From NCBI GenBank assembly GCA_020466095.1, contig CM035806.1:140771934-140835933 (forward strand): a stretch of 64,000 nt of DNA, given 5' to 3'. Shown piece after piece: positions 13,501-25,354 of this stretch; position 1 is the stretch's first letter; every line of letters begins with the position of its first letter. The position numbers and the translations under genes are program-made. The DNA comes from Chlorops oryzae. Its lineage: Eukaryota > Arthropoda > Insecta > Diptera > Chloropidae. The notes below the pieces were generated by a model. That model was not told the DNA's origin. It worked only from the letters and a program-made list of their open reading frames with translations, and ran no database searches.

Positions 13501-13979
13501 CCGCAGCACGAGAATACCGTTAACACAATACAATCGAACGTTGATGGTGGTGGTAGTTGTGGTGGTGGTGGTGGTGGTCCCCCAACCGGAAGAAAAAAAA
13601 TCAAAATTCCCGACGAACTTCACAGCGCGAGAAACTGGAACGAACATTCAAGGAGAAGGGCTTCCTCATTCAGACACAGCAATTAGAGTCAGCCGAGGGA
13701 GCGACATATTGTAAATTTCGACAGCTCAAAAAATTCACTCGCTATCTTTTCCGGAATTGGAAGGACTACCTGCCCGATGGCCAAGTATTGCAATCACATA
13801 ATGCGGCAGACATTGCCAGTCAGCAGGAGGCGATCGAGACCTTATTGTCGCGGCAGAGTTTCGACGTTGATGCTCTTGCACCGCGACCGCGATCGCGATC
13901 GCGACCGCGGCATGCAATTCCCGTCTCTGTCGATAGCTCCAGTACTGCAACAGACATTTCCGCAATTGAGAGAACCTAG
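10585..13979 (+). CDS. Poly-Q/H/N nuclear regulator with three frame breaks
   Basis: A long intronless coding block after a good acceptor (TTTTCAG ending 10573); the first ATG is at 10585, though coding may enter from an upstream exon. The protein begins MQDLTCDACSLMNN and has His, Asn and Gln runs. It carries an AT-hook-like RRGRKPKKADICHLIYKN near 12070, a CtBP-type PLNLC near 12260, SUMO-type sites (IKLED, IKVEP), a Gly run, then CKFKFTGG and YRYYSGTGDKSMRGYEFFPR. The C-terminal block contains KLERTFKEKGFLIQTQ and CKFRQLKKFTRYLFRNWKDY. Following these blocks needs three frame changes: +1 near 11290 (CAG run), -1 near 11760 (CAG run), and -1 near 13600-13625. Seen: intact conserved blocks on each side of every break. 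Inferred: a chromatin or transcription regulator with assembly indels; a decaying copy is less likely. I considered E93/Mblk-1 but cannot confirm it. Confidence 0.65.
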
Positions 13980-15739
13980 CCAAGGTGCAAGAGGGTGAGC
14001 GAGAGCGAGAGCGAGCGCGAGAGGGAGAGAGGAAGTTGCTGCGGATTTAACGTTGTCAATATTCAATCAGAAAGCCAATCGGTTCCATAGTACGCTAATT
14101 AGCCACAATCGCTTAATATTCTGACGATAAAGAAATGGTCAGCGAATTCCAAAATTATTATCGAACACATTTTCCCGATATTCAGGCCCGTTTTCTACAC
14201 TTGTCATTGAAATTGATCGTCCGATGTCCTCTCAAAATGTACAATTTTTTGGTTTTTCGGAACGAAAAACTTCATTGGAACAGTAGTAAATGGGCCTTAA
14301 AGTTGTTACTTTCACCATCGTTAATGTTATAGCATTTTGAAGCAGAATGCAACTATTTGCAAATTAGAAACGACGCCACATTTAAAATATTTCAAAACAA
14401 TAATTTTCTTTAACATCACACGTCTAAAAATAATTCTTTTTGAATATAAGGGACTTCGACGATCTGATCCAAAGGCTATCGTCCTCATTTGAGCTGGAAA
14501 AAAAAAATTATAATTAATTAATTTTTATAAAAACAAATCTTAAGGGTTCGCATTCACTGCCAAAGACTTAAATTTTTAGGCTACATAACTATTTAAACAA
14601 ATTAATTTCTACAATCAATTTTTACAAAGGCTTAAGATGCTTAGACCTTATAGCTACATATATCTAGTCTTACATTTTAATTTATATATATAAAACTAAT
14701 TGCTTTCAATGATTTTCGCTTTTGGCTTATAAAAATTGTTTTCGAATTATCAAAAAGGCTGTTTAAAAACAAAAAACCAACAAAAACAAATCACTAAAAA
14801 TTGTAAAGCGAAAGTTAGAAATTTGCCTTATTTAAGTTATAGTATGTACCTTATATTAAGGTTAAATTAAAAATACAACATAAGTAGGGCAACAGAAAAT
14901 ATTTACGAAAAACATTAAAAAAATTTACTTTGAAATATTTTTTTTTTTTTGAGTCGAAAATATTTCTTTTTTTTATCAAAATATTTTCTAATATGGCGAA
15001 TTATTTTCTTAATTATTAAAATATGTACGATAAAAAAAAGAAAAGTTTTCTCCGCAGTAGGCGCATTGATTTGATGAAACCTTTTTTGTTTCTACATCAA
15101 AAAATTTTCCGTCTAGTAATCTATATATCACGACGTAGAATCTAATATATCCGCAATGAAATAGTTCAATTTGCAAGATATAATGATTCAGCGCACGCTT
15201 TAAGTATTTCTACGTGAGGTAATGTCTTATTTCAACTTATAACGTAATTCAACATATCATTTAGGAATAGCGATATTAACATAAATGGAAACACGATATA
15301 AGTAGCTTAATAGGAATCTACGATATTATTAATAGGATACTACTTGATATAAATCATATGAAATTGGTTAATCAAGTTTGAAAAAAGTAGCGGTTACGAT
15401 CCCTGCAAATGACATTTTATGCAGTCAGTCTTTTTTTTTTTTTTTTTTGAAAAAGCAATAATTTGAAACAGTTATATTATTCGAAATGATAACCTGACAA
15501 ATCATTAAGTTTTAACAATTTATGTTACATAAATAAAATTAAAAATTTATAGTTGAATTTATTGAAAGAGCCTTGTGCTGATCTTTTGGCAAATCAAAAG
15601 GCGCGATGAAATGGTCTAACAAATTTATTTGGTAATCTGTCAACTTCAACTTTCTGATTTCAGTATTTATTTCCTGAAATATTATTGCCAGTTTAATGTT
15701 TTTATCATACCATTTAAATTCTTACGAAATTTTCCTTTT

Positions 15740-15820
15740 GCTGCAACAGGATTCGAACTCGGACATTCCAATGATTACAAGATCAACACATTCAACTATT
15801 TCCATCGACGTAGATATGAT
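15740..15820 (-). repeat. tRNA-like SINE head (minus strand)
   Basis: On the minus strand the block reads GGAAATAGTTGAATGTGTTG in the A-box region and ends with a B-box-like GAGTTCGAATCCTGTTGCAG. It resembles the head of a tRNA-derived SINE. It lies inside the larger hAT-like element, so it probably inserted later or was captured. Confidence 0.4.
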
Positions 15821-16504
15821 TTGAGTCGATAGCAATATTCTATGTTATATACAATGCTAATGGAATACATAAAACTATTATCGAATTTGACAGTATTGAA
15901 CTTATATAAATTTTACGTAAAAAGATCTAATGAAATTTCCAATCGCAAGAATTCTTATTAAATTGAAGTCGTCAAAATTCTATGACGGACAAAATTCTTT
16001 TTTCCACAGTAATGAGCTAAAAATGTTCTGTGTAAAATATAACAAAAACGTAGTAATATTTATTATGAAGAATTGATTTGGCTCATTAATCGGATTTACG
16101 TAGTTAAAATGCAACCACAATGCGTATAAAAAAAGTTTAAATTACTGATGTGAGCAAGCAAATCCAACGTCGGCTGGAAATGTTCATCCCCGGTTTGAGG
16201 CAGGAATCGTTTAAATTTTTTTTTTTTTTTGAGCACATAATACATAATTCATGGTAATATATTACAAACTTACCAGAACAAAAAGTTTCTAATGACTACT
16301 TTTATTCAAAACAAAGAGTAATTATTTTTCGTGAAAGACCGAGTTGTGCGGCCCTGCAATATTTATCAAAATTTATACTGATTGAGGTTCGGTCAAGCTT
16401 AGATATTTAAAGTAAAAAATTCTAGATGTACTTGTCATTTTTGCATTTATAATTATTTTTCACTTAATATGCAAAAAAGTTCCATAGTCCAAGAACATTG
16501 GTCA

Positions 16505-16605
16505 TTCGCTCATGCTGTAGGATTTAAACTCGAGCTCACAAATTCGATTGGTGAGCAAAAAAAAAAAAAAAGAACACGTTCTAACCGTTACGCCACGGAG
16601 AAATC
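16505..16605 (-). repeat. tRNA-like SINE head interrupted by a poly-T tract
   Basis: Minus strand: an A-box-like GTGGCGTAACGGTTAGAACG is followed by a run of about 15 T, then GAGCTCGAGTTTAAATCC as a B-box-like segment. It matches the layout of the other tRNA-derived pieces in the window, but with a homopolymer in the loop region. Confidence 0.4.
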
Positions 16606-19116
16606 TAATTCGCGTGGACTAAATATGTTACTTAAAGTCAAATGAAAACTTTTACGTGTTTTTTGATAGAATTTTTTAAATAGTGTTAAAGAAATTTGCT
16701 CCTAAAGAATACGCATTCTGTTAAAGTCATGTTTGAAAATACGTCCTAACAGTTTTCTCTAAAATAACTACGGTTGTATATACTACTGAATTTTGTAAAT
16801 TACAACCGTAGTTTTCGTAGGTAGAAACTATTATATTTACAGTAGAACTTATTGTATTTAAGTACTTTATTAATTTTTCTCGATCTGTCATCGTAGATAC
16901 AACATCTATATTTTTTCGTGTAATTGCTTTTCGTCCTATGGTTCTGATGGGTCCAAAATTAACCAAAATAACGTGCAACTATTTTTAATGAAGGATTCGA
17001 TATCGGTCTTACGATGGCGGATTTACCGAATAGTCAACATATGCAACTGCCTAGGGCGGCAAATTTTCGGGGGAAAATTCTGGCCGTCAATAAAAGAAAG
17101 AGTAAAAATTGCTGTTGTCTGAGGCGGCAAAATCGCAACTGCCTAGGGTGGCAAATTGTCTCAATCCGCCCTTGCGGTCTTTTGTATCTCAGCACATTCG
17201 GAAATCGTTTTTGAACACAAATTTTTTTTTTTTTTTTTGAGAGCACCATCGATATCATCCAACTTCAATGGAATTTGGAGTTACAAACTTTAGGCCAAAA
17301 CAAAAGAAGTTTCCTAGATGGGACCTCACTTTATATTTTTATAAGTAGTTTATTATTTTGCCGTGAAAGAAGCGTATGTTGTGCAGGCATGGAAGTAAAA
17401 GTATAGCAAAAGCTTTTGTCTATTGAGTGCTCTACGGTCCAGTTAATATTATAAAGTAAAAAAATTTTATTAAAATCTGTAGTCTAATTTATTGCAATGA
17501 TTAATAACTTATTTTTTGCATAATATGCAAAAAAGTGCTGAGCCATCAGTCCCAAGAACGTTCGGGTACTCCGCTTCAATGCGGCGAAAAAAGCTCGGCA
17601 TCACAAAAGTTGTGGCTAGTTTGGAGAAGTCAAAAAAAAAAAAAAAAACCAGTTTCGTAACGTTCGTCAACGAGGTAACATAGGACTCGTTTACGTCCGG
17701 GCCGGGCTCAACGTTTGAAATTTTCGCCATCTTGAATTTGTGCTGACGCCGGTCATATAAAACGGAAAATTAAATTTAAAAAAAAACCAAATTAAAGTGT
17801 CGAAAGAGTGTCAAGGAGGAATATAAGTACTCAATGGCACTCAATTCGCACTAAAGCTACTATCTAAATATTCTTGGCGGCGGCCATTTTGATCCTTTGC
17901 CTGTACTCCGTCTGAGGGCGGTGGTGAAGGGGAAATCACGCATCTATTCGTACATATAAGGATCAGAGCCTGACGTCGGTCATTAAAACGAAGATTTAAC
18001 ATTCAAAAAGTTTAACCTGGCATATGTGGACCTTACTGTGTCCCAGCCATTAATTTAAAGTCAAAAAAAAAAAAAAAAAAAAGTCAAAACTATTTTAAAT
18101 TTCAAATGAAAAATTCTATGAAGACATGATTGATTTTTTAGAAAATATTTGATATATTTGGGAAAAGTAAAAAAAATATTTTTTTTTTTAAATATTTAAA
18201 AAATATTTTTTATGTATATAAATATTTTCTGTTGCCCTAAACATAAGTAATAATTATTGACAAAATCAAAATTGATAAAACCAATTTATAATTGATATAA
18301 ATAAGAAAACAGTACCTACGATATCCCCATTAATCAATTAATCATTTGTTTTTGCTGGATTTAACCCGGTAGCACCTAGCGATGCCACATGGCATCACTG
18401 AAAGGGTTTGTTTTCTGTCATCGCCATTCCAGAACCAGTTCATATGTTATTTTATTTGTTATATTTATTGTTTTTAATTCAGGCGCTGCCTGGTTAAAGA
18501 GTATGGTAATCATCGCAGTGACGAATATATTTTTCATTTAGTCCCCTTTCTCTTAAAAAACCCCATTTAAATTTTTCCTTTTTTGAGCAACGAATTCGAG
18601 AAAAAATTTTAGTACCCTCGTTTTCTATAGGAAAAAAACTACGAATAATTGAATGAAATGTGGTCAATTGCAAGTGAAAAGGTCCAGATATTCCTTTGAA
18701 TAAGTTCAAAGTTTGTATTCGTCAATTCATTACCATTCTAGGGTTAATTAAATGAATTTTCAGTTCGATTGGTTTAAATTTAAAAAAGAAAACGTTTTCA
18801 AATGCAACCCTGAACAAATGTTTAAAAATAACAGTCTTATAAATATTGGTTTAAATGTCAATCGTATTGACGTTTACAATCGCAGCTCGCTTTATGCCAA
18901 ACTGTCATGCCTTTTGAAGCGCAGCCAACTTCACGTATTGCAAAATACAATATACATACAAGTAGAACTGTCCTTTTCTAACGAAAACGTATAAAACTTG
19001 ATGTAGTCCAAGTAGAGTGCAGTCTTTTTTTTTTTCTCATAATTAATTGGAACACTAGGGGAGTAAGTAAACGTCGATATTGTGTGATAGTAACAATACC
19101 GGCAATAAAGATTGAA

Positions 19117-20607
19117 ATGGCCGGCGGAAATACTCCAAGGGTCATTCAGGTGACGAATATTGCTCCGCAGGCGACAAAAGATCAAATGCAGACTCTATTC
19201 GGCAATATTGGGAAAATCGAAGAAATTCGCCTATATCCGACGGTCCGTGATGTCTCCTGTCCGGTACAGTCACGCATATGCTATGTAAAATATTTAGACA
19301 GCAGCTGCGTTCAAGTAGCTCAACATTTAACCAATACGGTATTCATCGATCGTGCACTGATTGTTATCCCCGTATTGGCTATTCCCGAGGAGTATCGCGC
19401 TCTGGAGATGTCAAAGAATGGCACCATTGTTCCTGGTTTGCAAAAGCCCGATTCGAAATTGCCACCCGAAGTCATCAATCGTATCGAAGGGCAATCACCG
19501 CAGCAGGTCATTAAGACATACGATCCTAAATTGCTCGAGAATAATTTACCCGAATATCCGGCGTTGCCATCATTTTATGACGCTCGCAAGATTGAGGAGA
19601 TACGTCGTACGATCTATGTTATTGACGTGAAGAACGAATGGCGACTGGACGATTTGATGGAGTGCTTTCAGCGCGCTGGTGAAGTAAAGTATGCTCGATG
19701 GGCGGAAAAGGAAAACAAGACTTTCTGCATGATCGAGTTCTGTGAGCAGCCGAGCATTGTGCATGCATTGAAAATGCAAGGTCAGGAATTTAAAGCTGGT
19801 TACTTGAATGTATACCATGCAACGGATTCGATCGTTAAGCCTGAAGCGAAATCCAACGAGGCGGCCCAAAAGGAAATCGAAGAAGCGATGACAATTGTTA
19901 AGGAAGCGCAAAATATGATATCGGCTGCAATTGATCCTGTCATCGGTATGCTCGCCAAGGACAAGCGACGACGTTCGCGTTCGAGATCCCGTTCGCGCGA
20001 ACGTCGAACAAGTCGTTCACGTTCGGTGCGATCACATTCCCGTCGTCGATCGCGCTCGAGGACTCGCAAACGTTCGCGCAGCAAGTCCAAACGACGTCGT
20101 TCACGCTCCGCCTCGAGGAGATCACGGTCACGGAAGCGCTCCCGTTCTCGCAAGCGTTCGCATTCACGGCGCAAAAGTCGATCCCGTTCACGTTCGAAGC
20201 GACGTTCGCGTTCTCGTGACCGACGCACCAAACGTTCCCGTTCTCGTCATCGTCGTAGCACATCACGAACTCGTCACTCGCATTCGAGGGGAAAACGTTC
20301 GCGTTCACGTGATCGAAAGCGCCCACTGCGCCTTCGCGACGAGAAAATTTCGACTACGTCTCGATCGCGTAGTCAGCGTCGTTCGCCATCACCATCGGTA
20401 CTTTCAAGAACCAGTCGCAGCAAAGACCCCATTGGAACTTTCTCGAAGACCTTAGCTAAACGTCGTTCACGCACACCAGATCGCAAATTGAAGGCCATCG
20501 TCGAGGTTGTCGAAGCCAGAAGCGCAAGATCAAGCATCGATTCGAAGACACGAAAATCCGTCAGCGTAGAAAAGTCGGATAATATGGATATATCCAATTC
20601 ACCCTAA
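19117..20607 (+). CDS. Srp54: SR-family splicing factor Srp54
   Basis: An intronless 496-residue protein. RRM 1 covers about residues 7-85 (RVIQVTNIAPQAT, then ICYVKY) and RRM 2 about 164-240 (RTIYVIDV, then FCMIEF). A short acidic-alanine linker leads to a long RS domain from about residue 284 (KDKRRRSRSRSRS) and a Ser/Lys-rich tail. It matches, from memory, Drosophila SRp54, related to human SRSF11/SREK1: a nuclear protein that binds polypyrimidine RNA and helps splice-site choice through RS contacts with U2AF. The start is the ATG in GAAATGGCCGG, giving MAGGNTPRV; an in-frame GTG 33 bases upstream is not used. AATAAA lies at 20693-20698, 86 bases past the stop. The RS-coding DNA is dense in CGTTCGCG-like repeats. 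Confidence 0.92.
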   Translation: MAGGNTPRVIQVTNIAPQATKDQMQTLFGNIGKIEEIRLYPTVRDVSCPVQSRICYVKYLDSSCVQVAQHLTNTVFIDRALIVIPVLAIPEEYRALEMSKNGTIVPGLQKPDSKLPPEVINRIEGQSPQQVIKTYDPKLLENNLPEYPALPSFYDARKIEEIRRTIYVIDVKNEWRLDDLMECFQRAGEVKYARWAEKENKTFCMIEFCEQPSIVHALKMQGQEFKAGYLNVYHATDSIVKPEAKSNEAAQKEIEEAMTIVKEAQNMISAAIDPVIGMLAKDKRRRSRSRSRSRERRTSRSRSVRSHSRRRSRSRTRKRSRSKSKRRRSRSASRRSRSRKRSRSRKRSHSRRKSRSRSRSKRRSRSRDRRTKRSRSRHRRSTSRTRHSHSRGKRSRSRDRKRPLRLRDEKISTTSRSRSQRRSPSPSVLSRTSRSKDPIGTFSKTLAKRRSRTPDRKLKAIVEVVEARSARSSIDSKTRKSVSVEKSDNMDISNSP

Positions 20608-21099
20608 ATACTATAGATTATTTACAAATTGTCAAAATATAAAATACATACATACATATATATTTTATGAATGATTCTCTTATACGATGTTCAATAAACT
20701 TACGTCGTCAGGCATTCAAAAATCAATTTTTCTAATTAACCTGAAGACGCCAATAGCAATAAACACATTCTTTATATTGTTGATCAGGAAGGATGGTATA
20801 TATTGTCTTCAAAATTGAGTTTCATATAAAATGAAACTATTGGCATGTTTCAAGTATATTTGTTCGAAATTATCCGCCAAAGGTTGGTAAATATTAAAGA
20901 GCTGTACGAATATGCTTGAAACTCGTTTCAACACATTCTATTTTTTTCAAGCATTGCCTTCATTCGTTTCATTTGAAACGAAACGAATAGAAACAAAAAT
21001 ATTTGGAGTCGTTCGAAACACACACGCGGGAAATGAAACCGTAGAGATGCGAATACGCAGTGGACCGAAAATTTAGAGACATTTTCTTAGAATTAAACG

Positions 21100-21640
21100 C
21101 GAAATATTTGGTTGTTTTGTTGTTCTCTCTGTGTTGAGGGTATATTGCGTTTGTGCGCCTGTGTGTAACGTCCAGAACCAATCGAGATAGACCATATAAA
21201 AAGTATATAGAAATGATCAGCGTCACCAGGAGATTCGATTTAGACATGTCCGTCTGTCTGTCTGTATACAGTTATCTTATCGAAGGAGTTGAGCTATCTT
21301 GACGAAATTCGGTATGGAGGTGCAGGGCGACATGAGTAATATTAAGTTCGAGAATGGGCATGATCGGACCATTTTTTCGGGTACCTCCAGTACTAGGGTC
21401 TGTTCTAAAAATCATCAAATATGCTCGGAAACATGCATTTTTTTGAGATATTTCGATGAAATTTGATATTTGAGCTGATTTTAAGGAAAAAAAATGTTTT
21501 TTTTTTCCAAAAATTGGTGGAAAAGTGGGCGTGGCAAAAGGGCGGTTTTTGAAAAATGCTTCTTACACTCACAATTCATAAGGGAATTGGACGAAAGTCG
21601 GCATGTGAACATCTATTATGCTCACAAACATCCTTAGTAA
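21100..21640 (-). repeat. Dispersed repeat sharing sequence with 34230-35106
   Basis: This block shares long stretches, in inverted orientation, with the repeat in the serpin intron: GAGATAGACCATA, CACCAGGAGATTCGATTTAG, ACATGTCCGTCTGTCTGTC and GAAGGAGTTGAGCTATCTTG. It also carries the GTGGGCGTGGC motif frequent in such fly repeats. No terminal repeats or open frame define its class. Confidence 0.6.
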
Positions 21641-22450
21641 GTAACTTATATCTGCGCAGAGCCCTTAAACGAAAAATGCCGCAAAAATTTTCCTTGCGCG
21701 CCGTTGCCTTTTGTAAATACATTCCCTTCTACAAAACATTTCCTGTACTCGCAAAACAATTGCAACCAATAACGAAACCTCACGAAACATTCGGGACTGC
21801 GCTGTTCGTTTCGTTTCGCTGTGTGGGAATGTGTGTGATGCTTGGACCGTTCTCTGTTCTTAGAATTCAAGCATAATTCGTTTCGTTCGTTGAAAGTGCT
21901 TGGGAATATATAGAGAAGTTCTCGAATTGTTTTGAAGTACGCAGCGCATCAAGCCATTCGTGCAGCTCTTTAGTACATATGTATAACTAATGATACCAAC
22001 TACTACTCTGATTTATTCAGAACTTCTGGTTATTTGGATATGACCATACCATAGTGGCCGAACGTTAATTTAAGATTTCTTGAATTTGACAACCGGCTTA
22101 TGTTGGCTCCATCAATCAACTGGAACGCAAAACATTCCTACAACAAATCGTCTTTAAACCAAATTAATGCAGTTGGTTACCCATTAAAATGTCTTTCAAT
22201 GACAACTAAGATTGCGTTCTCCGCTCTCATTGTCTAATCCTGCCACCCTTATTCTGAATAAAAACATTGTTAGTGATTTTTAAAAAGCGTTTGTACACAA
22301 AATACAATATTTATTCATTATTATACATAAAAAATGGACGCATTTCCACGCGCGAATGTTACGCATGGGTAGCCAACATTGCGTGGCAATGTTATACGTT
22401 ACAAAAAACGGGTTTCAAATTTATTTATTTATTTTATTTTTTTAATAATC

Positions 22451-23327
22451 CGGGCTGTTATGAAAACCGACACAGAATTGAAATCAATATCTGTTTCAAA
22501 TGGTGTTATGAAATAGACACAGTTTTGCTTTTTTCGAAGATAGCAAAATCGATTTTCGAAGACAGGAAAACCTGACACTTGAAAATGCTATAAAGAAAAA
22601 AAACAAAAAACTACAATATGTGTTAAAAACTAGATCAATCTTGGCGGCCCCCGTGGCTTAGTTTGCTGAGATGTCAAATTTTAATGCGAGAAGCGCTGGG
22701 TTCAACTGCCAATTGGTTTTTTTTTTTTTTTTTGATTTGCCATTTCCGTGGTATCACAACGAACCGATATGCGTCCCAAGTGCGTCACCTTTATTGGTGG
22801 CAGCCAAATTGTTGCGAAGCTTGCAAAAAGAAATGAGCTAGAGAATCGGGTGGATGATTACGTCTTTTGTGGGTGGGTCTGCAGAGTTTAACGACACCAG
22901 GAGTTGCTGCCATAACAAGTCCACAAGCGGTTTGTCCCGCTAAGTAAGCCCCTTGGCCATGCCCGGGTGGTTTTCCATAACCTCAACTTGTATAGAAGCC
23001 TGAGTCGCATTTTTATGCATTCCTTTTAGTCAAAAACATTAAATACCCAAACAATTAAGAAAATATATTCAAATAAAGTATTTACTTTTATTTCTAGAAA
23101 AAGTCAGCACACAATCTGCCGACCAATTCTGTCAACTAAAAGCTGCTCGGTTTAAATCAGACAATCAAATCAATAAATCTATTTCTGTAACACCTAAAAG
23201 CAATGCAAACCTGATTTCGAAAATGAAAACAGTTTCAAAACTGAAAGTCTGATTCTATAACCCCAAAACGAAAAATGTGTTGATTTCAAATCTGATTCTG
23301 ACAGTTGTCGGTTTCCATAACAGCCCG
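22451..23327. mobile_element. 877-bp inverted-repeat element with nested SINE
   Basis: The left end reads CGGGCTGTTATGAAAACCGA and the right end is its inverted match, TCGGTTTCCATAACAGCCCG, so the inverted repeats are about 22 bp with one mismatch. Further subterminal motifs (GAAATCAA, TGTTTCAAA) recur inside both ends. There is no open frame of note. A forward tRNA-like SINE lies inside at about 22645-22735. I could not fix the target duplication; the flanks are both AAT-rich. Confidence 0.6.
22645..22735 (+). repeat. tRNA-like SINE head (plus strand)
   Basis: The sequence contains CCCGTGGCTTAGTTTGCTGA (A-box-like) and GCGCTGGGTTCAACTGCC (B-box-like), followed by a T tract. It is the only plus-strand member of the tRNA-derived pieces seen here, nested in an inverted-repeat element. 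Confidence 0.45.
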
Positions 23328-24022
23328 AATAAATATTTTTTTTTTCGTAAGACAAGACATGCATACACACATTTATGCAATAATAAAATCTTTATTATAA
23401 AATAATTAAACATTTTTCGTTCTTCAATTTCTGAGGCACTTTTAGTTCTATAAGGCTAATACAATTTATATAAATTTATATTTCAAAAAAAAAAAAAAAA
23501 AGAAGTGAATTTCATGTGTGCCAATTGTAAATTATTTTAGTAGAATTAGAAATTAGAAAACGAATCGAGATTGCAAAATATTAAGATTTTAAAATTCAGA
23601 ATATCTGAATTGTTTGAGGCGACCGACAACTTTAAACGTTGGAAGAGAATGGTTTTTTTTTCTTCAATTCAAGCCTTAAACAATGGCCCTGGCTTTCTCG
23701 TTACAATGGCTCTCAAACTTCACGCTTCGGCTCTTGGCAACTTGTTATTGTTAAGTTTTAATTTGTTTGTATTATTTTTAATGCAATCTTTTGGCAGATT
23801 AGGTACGTATTAGAATTAAAATTATAATAATTATAATAATTAAATTAAAATAGTGTGCTGTGTGTGCGCGTTCATTGGTGTTCTCTTCATAATTTTGTAT
23901 TGCCTGAGAGCACATAAAACGAGACTTTTTGAAAGTGCGTGTTCTCAGAATCAATACGAAAAAAAGATATAAATGTATATATGTATATAAAAGAAAATAT
24001 TTCTAATACATTTTAAAGTTCT

Positions 24023-25354
24023 CTATAAAAGGCAGCATTTATTGTTTTCGCGCTTCTTGTAATGCTCCTCGATGGGTCGTTCGGCAATTTGAAATTTTCG
24101 TACAATTCGTACAAGCTCATGAAATGATTGATCGACATTTACACGAAATTTGGCACTACATTGAATATATGGTATCATAAGATTTCTGCTAACACTCTGT
24201 GCCTCTTCCAGCGACACTTCCCGACGCTCTAAGTCACATTTATTACCAACCATAAGCATTGGGAACTCATCGCGATCCTTAACGCGTAGAATTTGCTTTT
24301 GAAATTTCGGTATCTCATCAAAGCTGGAATGATCGTTTAGCGCGAAAACCAAAAGAAATCCTTCTCCCGAACGCATATACTGTTCACGCATTGCACTGAA
24401 CTCTTCCTGGCCAGCCGTATCGAGGACTAATGAAATGTGTAACGGATATTTATTAATAATATCATTCCAAAGTATTTGGAAATTGTTAATTTTTCTACTT
24501 ACTATCCAATTTGGCAGGCTCATCATCGATGACGCATTGCTTCGTATAAGAGTCCTCGATTGTTGGATCGTAATCGGTAACAAAGTAGCTCTGTAAAATG
24601 CACATTTTGTTTTATTCATCGGCCATATAATTTCAGAGTAATTTTCATTTAATTTATTTGGCCATTAAAACTACAGATGGAATCTAGCTTCAAAGGGTAA
24701 TGATTTCTTCCTGGATTGTCCTATCTTGTAGAGAGTGTATAGATAAAGTTTCGAAAGATCTCTCTGCACTCTGGACTTGGATGTAAGATACATCATTGAA
24801 TTTCCAGAATGAAGTCAAAAAAAAAAAAAAAAAAAAAAAAAAAACAAAATTTATGTGGGACAAGTTCAATAAGCTTCACTTATCAAGACCAGTTGACATA
24901 GATTATTAGAGATCATTTGTAACTCACTGATCCCAAGCATTAGCAGAGTAACCAGTTCCCGTAAATGATGCCATTTTTAAAGTAACTCCTAAAACGTATT
25001 TCCATAGATTTCTTCTTCTTCTTCTAATGCTCTTAAGCAACATAATGACGCAAACAACTAAAAATACACACAAAATAGCTAAGAGCAACGATGAAAGTAG
25101 TAGGTATATGTACATTAGAGACTGCCCCTCCCGTTTTTTGTTTTTTGTTTTTCTTTTTTCTCATCAGTTTTCGAAGATTCATTGGCATCAAAACTTAAGG
25201 GAATGGATGATATTTACAGCATAATGAAGGAACTTGTGATGCTCACCTGTATGAATTGTATAGTTAGAGCCGATTTTCCAACCCCTCCACCGCCAACGAC
25301 AACCAGTTTGTATGTATGTATATGTGATGATGAATTTGCATTGTGACGCGACAT
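24023..25354 (-). CDS. Ras64B: Ras-family small GTPase Ras64B (R-Ras type)
   Basis: Three coding exons on the minus strand: 25354-25247, 24590-24503 and 24426-24023, joined at good GT-AG sites to give 199 residues. The protein has the P-loop GGGGVGKS (residues 21-28), the effector segment YDPTIEDSY, the switch [21 protein letters not shown] and SAK guanine-specificity motifs, and a C-terminal CCLL box, which predicts geranylgeranylation and membrane attachment. From memory it matches Drosophila Ras64B (Ras2), the R-Ras orthologue, a GTP/GDP switch at the plasma membrane. The start chosen gives [20 protein letters not shown], a few residues longer at the N-terminus than I recall for the fly protein. 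Exon 1 lies 657 bases from exon 2. No activating substitution is seen. Confidence 0.93.

Larger units (their letters stand above)
14885..18239. mobile_element. 3.36-kb hAT-like element, 8-bp TSD, no transposase seen
   Basis: The termini are inverted repeats: TAGGGCAACAGAAAATATTT at 14885 and its reverse complement ending CTGTTGCCCTA at 18239. The 8 bases just outside, AACATAAG, are identical on both sides (14877-14884 and 18240-18247). An 8-bp duplication with TA/CAGGG-type ends is the signature of the hAT superfamily. Inside there is no frame longer than about 85 codons and no recognisable transposase, so it is non-autonomous or decayed. tRNA-like pieces sit inside near 15740-15820 and 16505-16605. 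Confidence 0.8.
13980..19116. other. Intergenic: 3' flank plus large hAT-like insertion
   Basis: From 13980 to about 14880 the sequence is AT-rich and probably includes the 3' untranslated region of the preceding gene. Positions 14885-18239 are a transposon (separate entry) carrying two tRNA-like pieces. From 18240 to 19116 I see no feature beyond A/T tracts and the presumed leader of the splicing-factor gene. Confidence 0.5.
20608..24022. other. Intergenic, repeat fragments
   Basis: After the poly(A) signal of Srp54 no coding exon was recognised. Present are a dispersed repeat around 21100-21640 and an inverted-repeat element with a tRNA-like insertion at 22451-23327. The segment 23340-24022 is AT-rich with no visible feature apart from the presumed 3' untranslated region of Ras64B. 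Confidence 0.5.

Noticed and set aside
12140..13647. Minus-strand frames opposite the long nuclear-protein exon
   Set aside because: Leu/Pro/Thr repeats mirror Gln/Gly/Ser codon runs; no splice signals or domains.
16727..16978. 83-codon minus-strand frame within the hAT-like element
   Set aside because: No transposase motif could be read in it and it is isolated; it could be chance in AT-rich DNA.
19931..20455. Alternative frames of 128-174 codons over the RS-coding region, both strands
   Set aside because: Shadows of the CGTTCGCG-type RS codon repeat in Srp54; they have no RRM or other domain.
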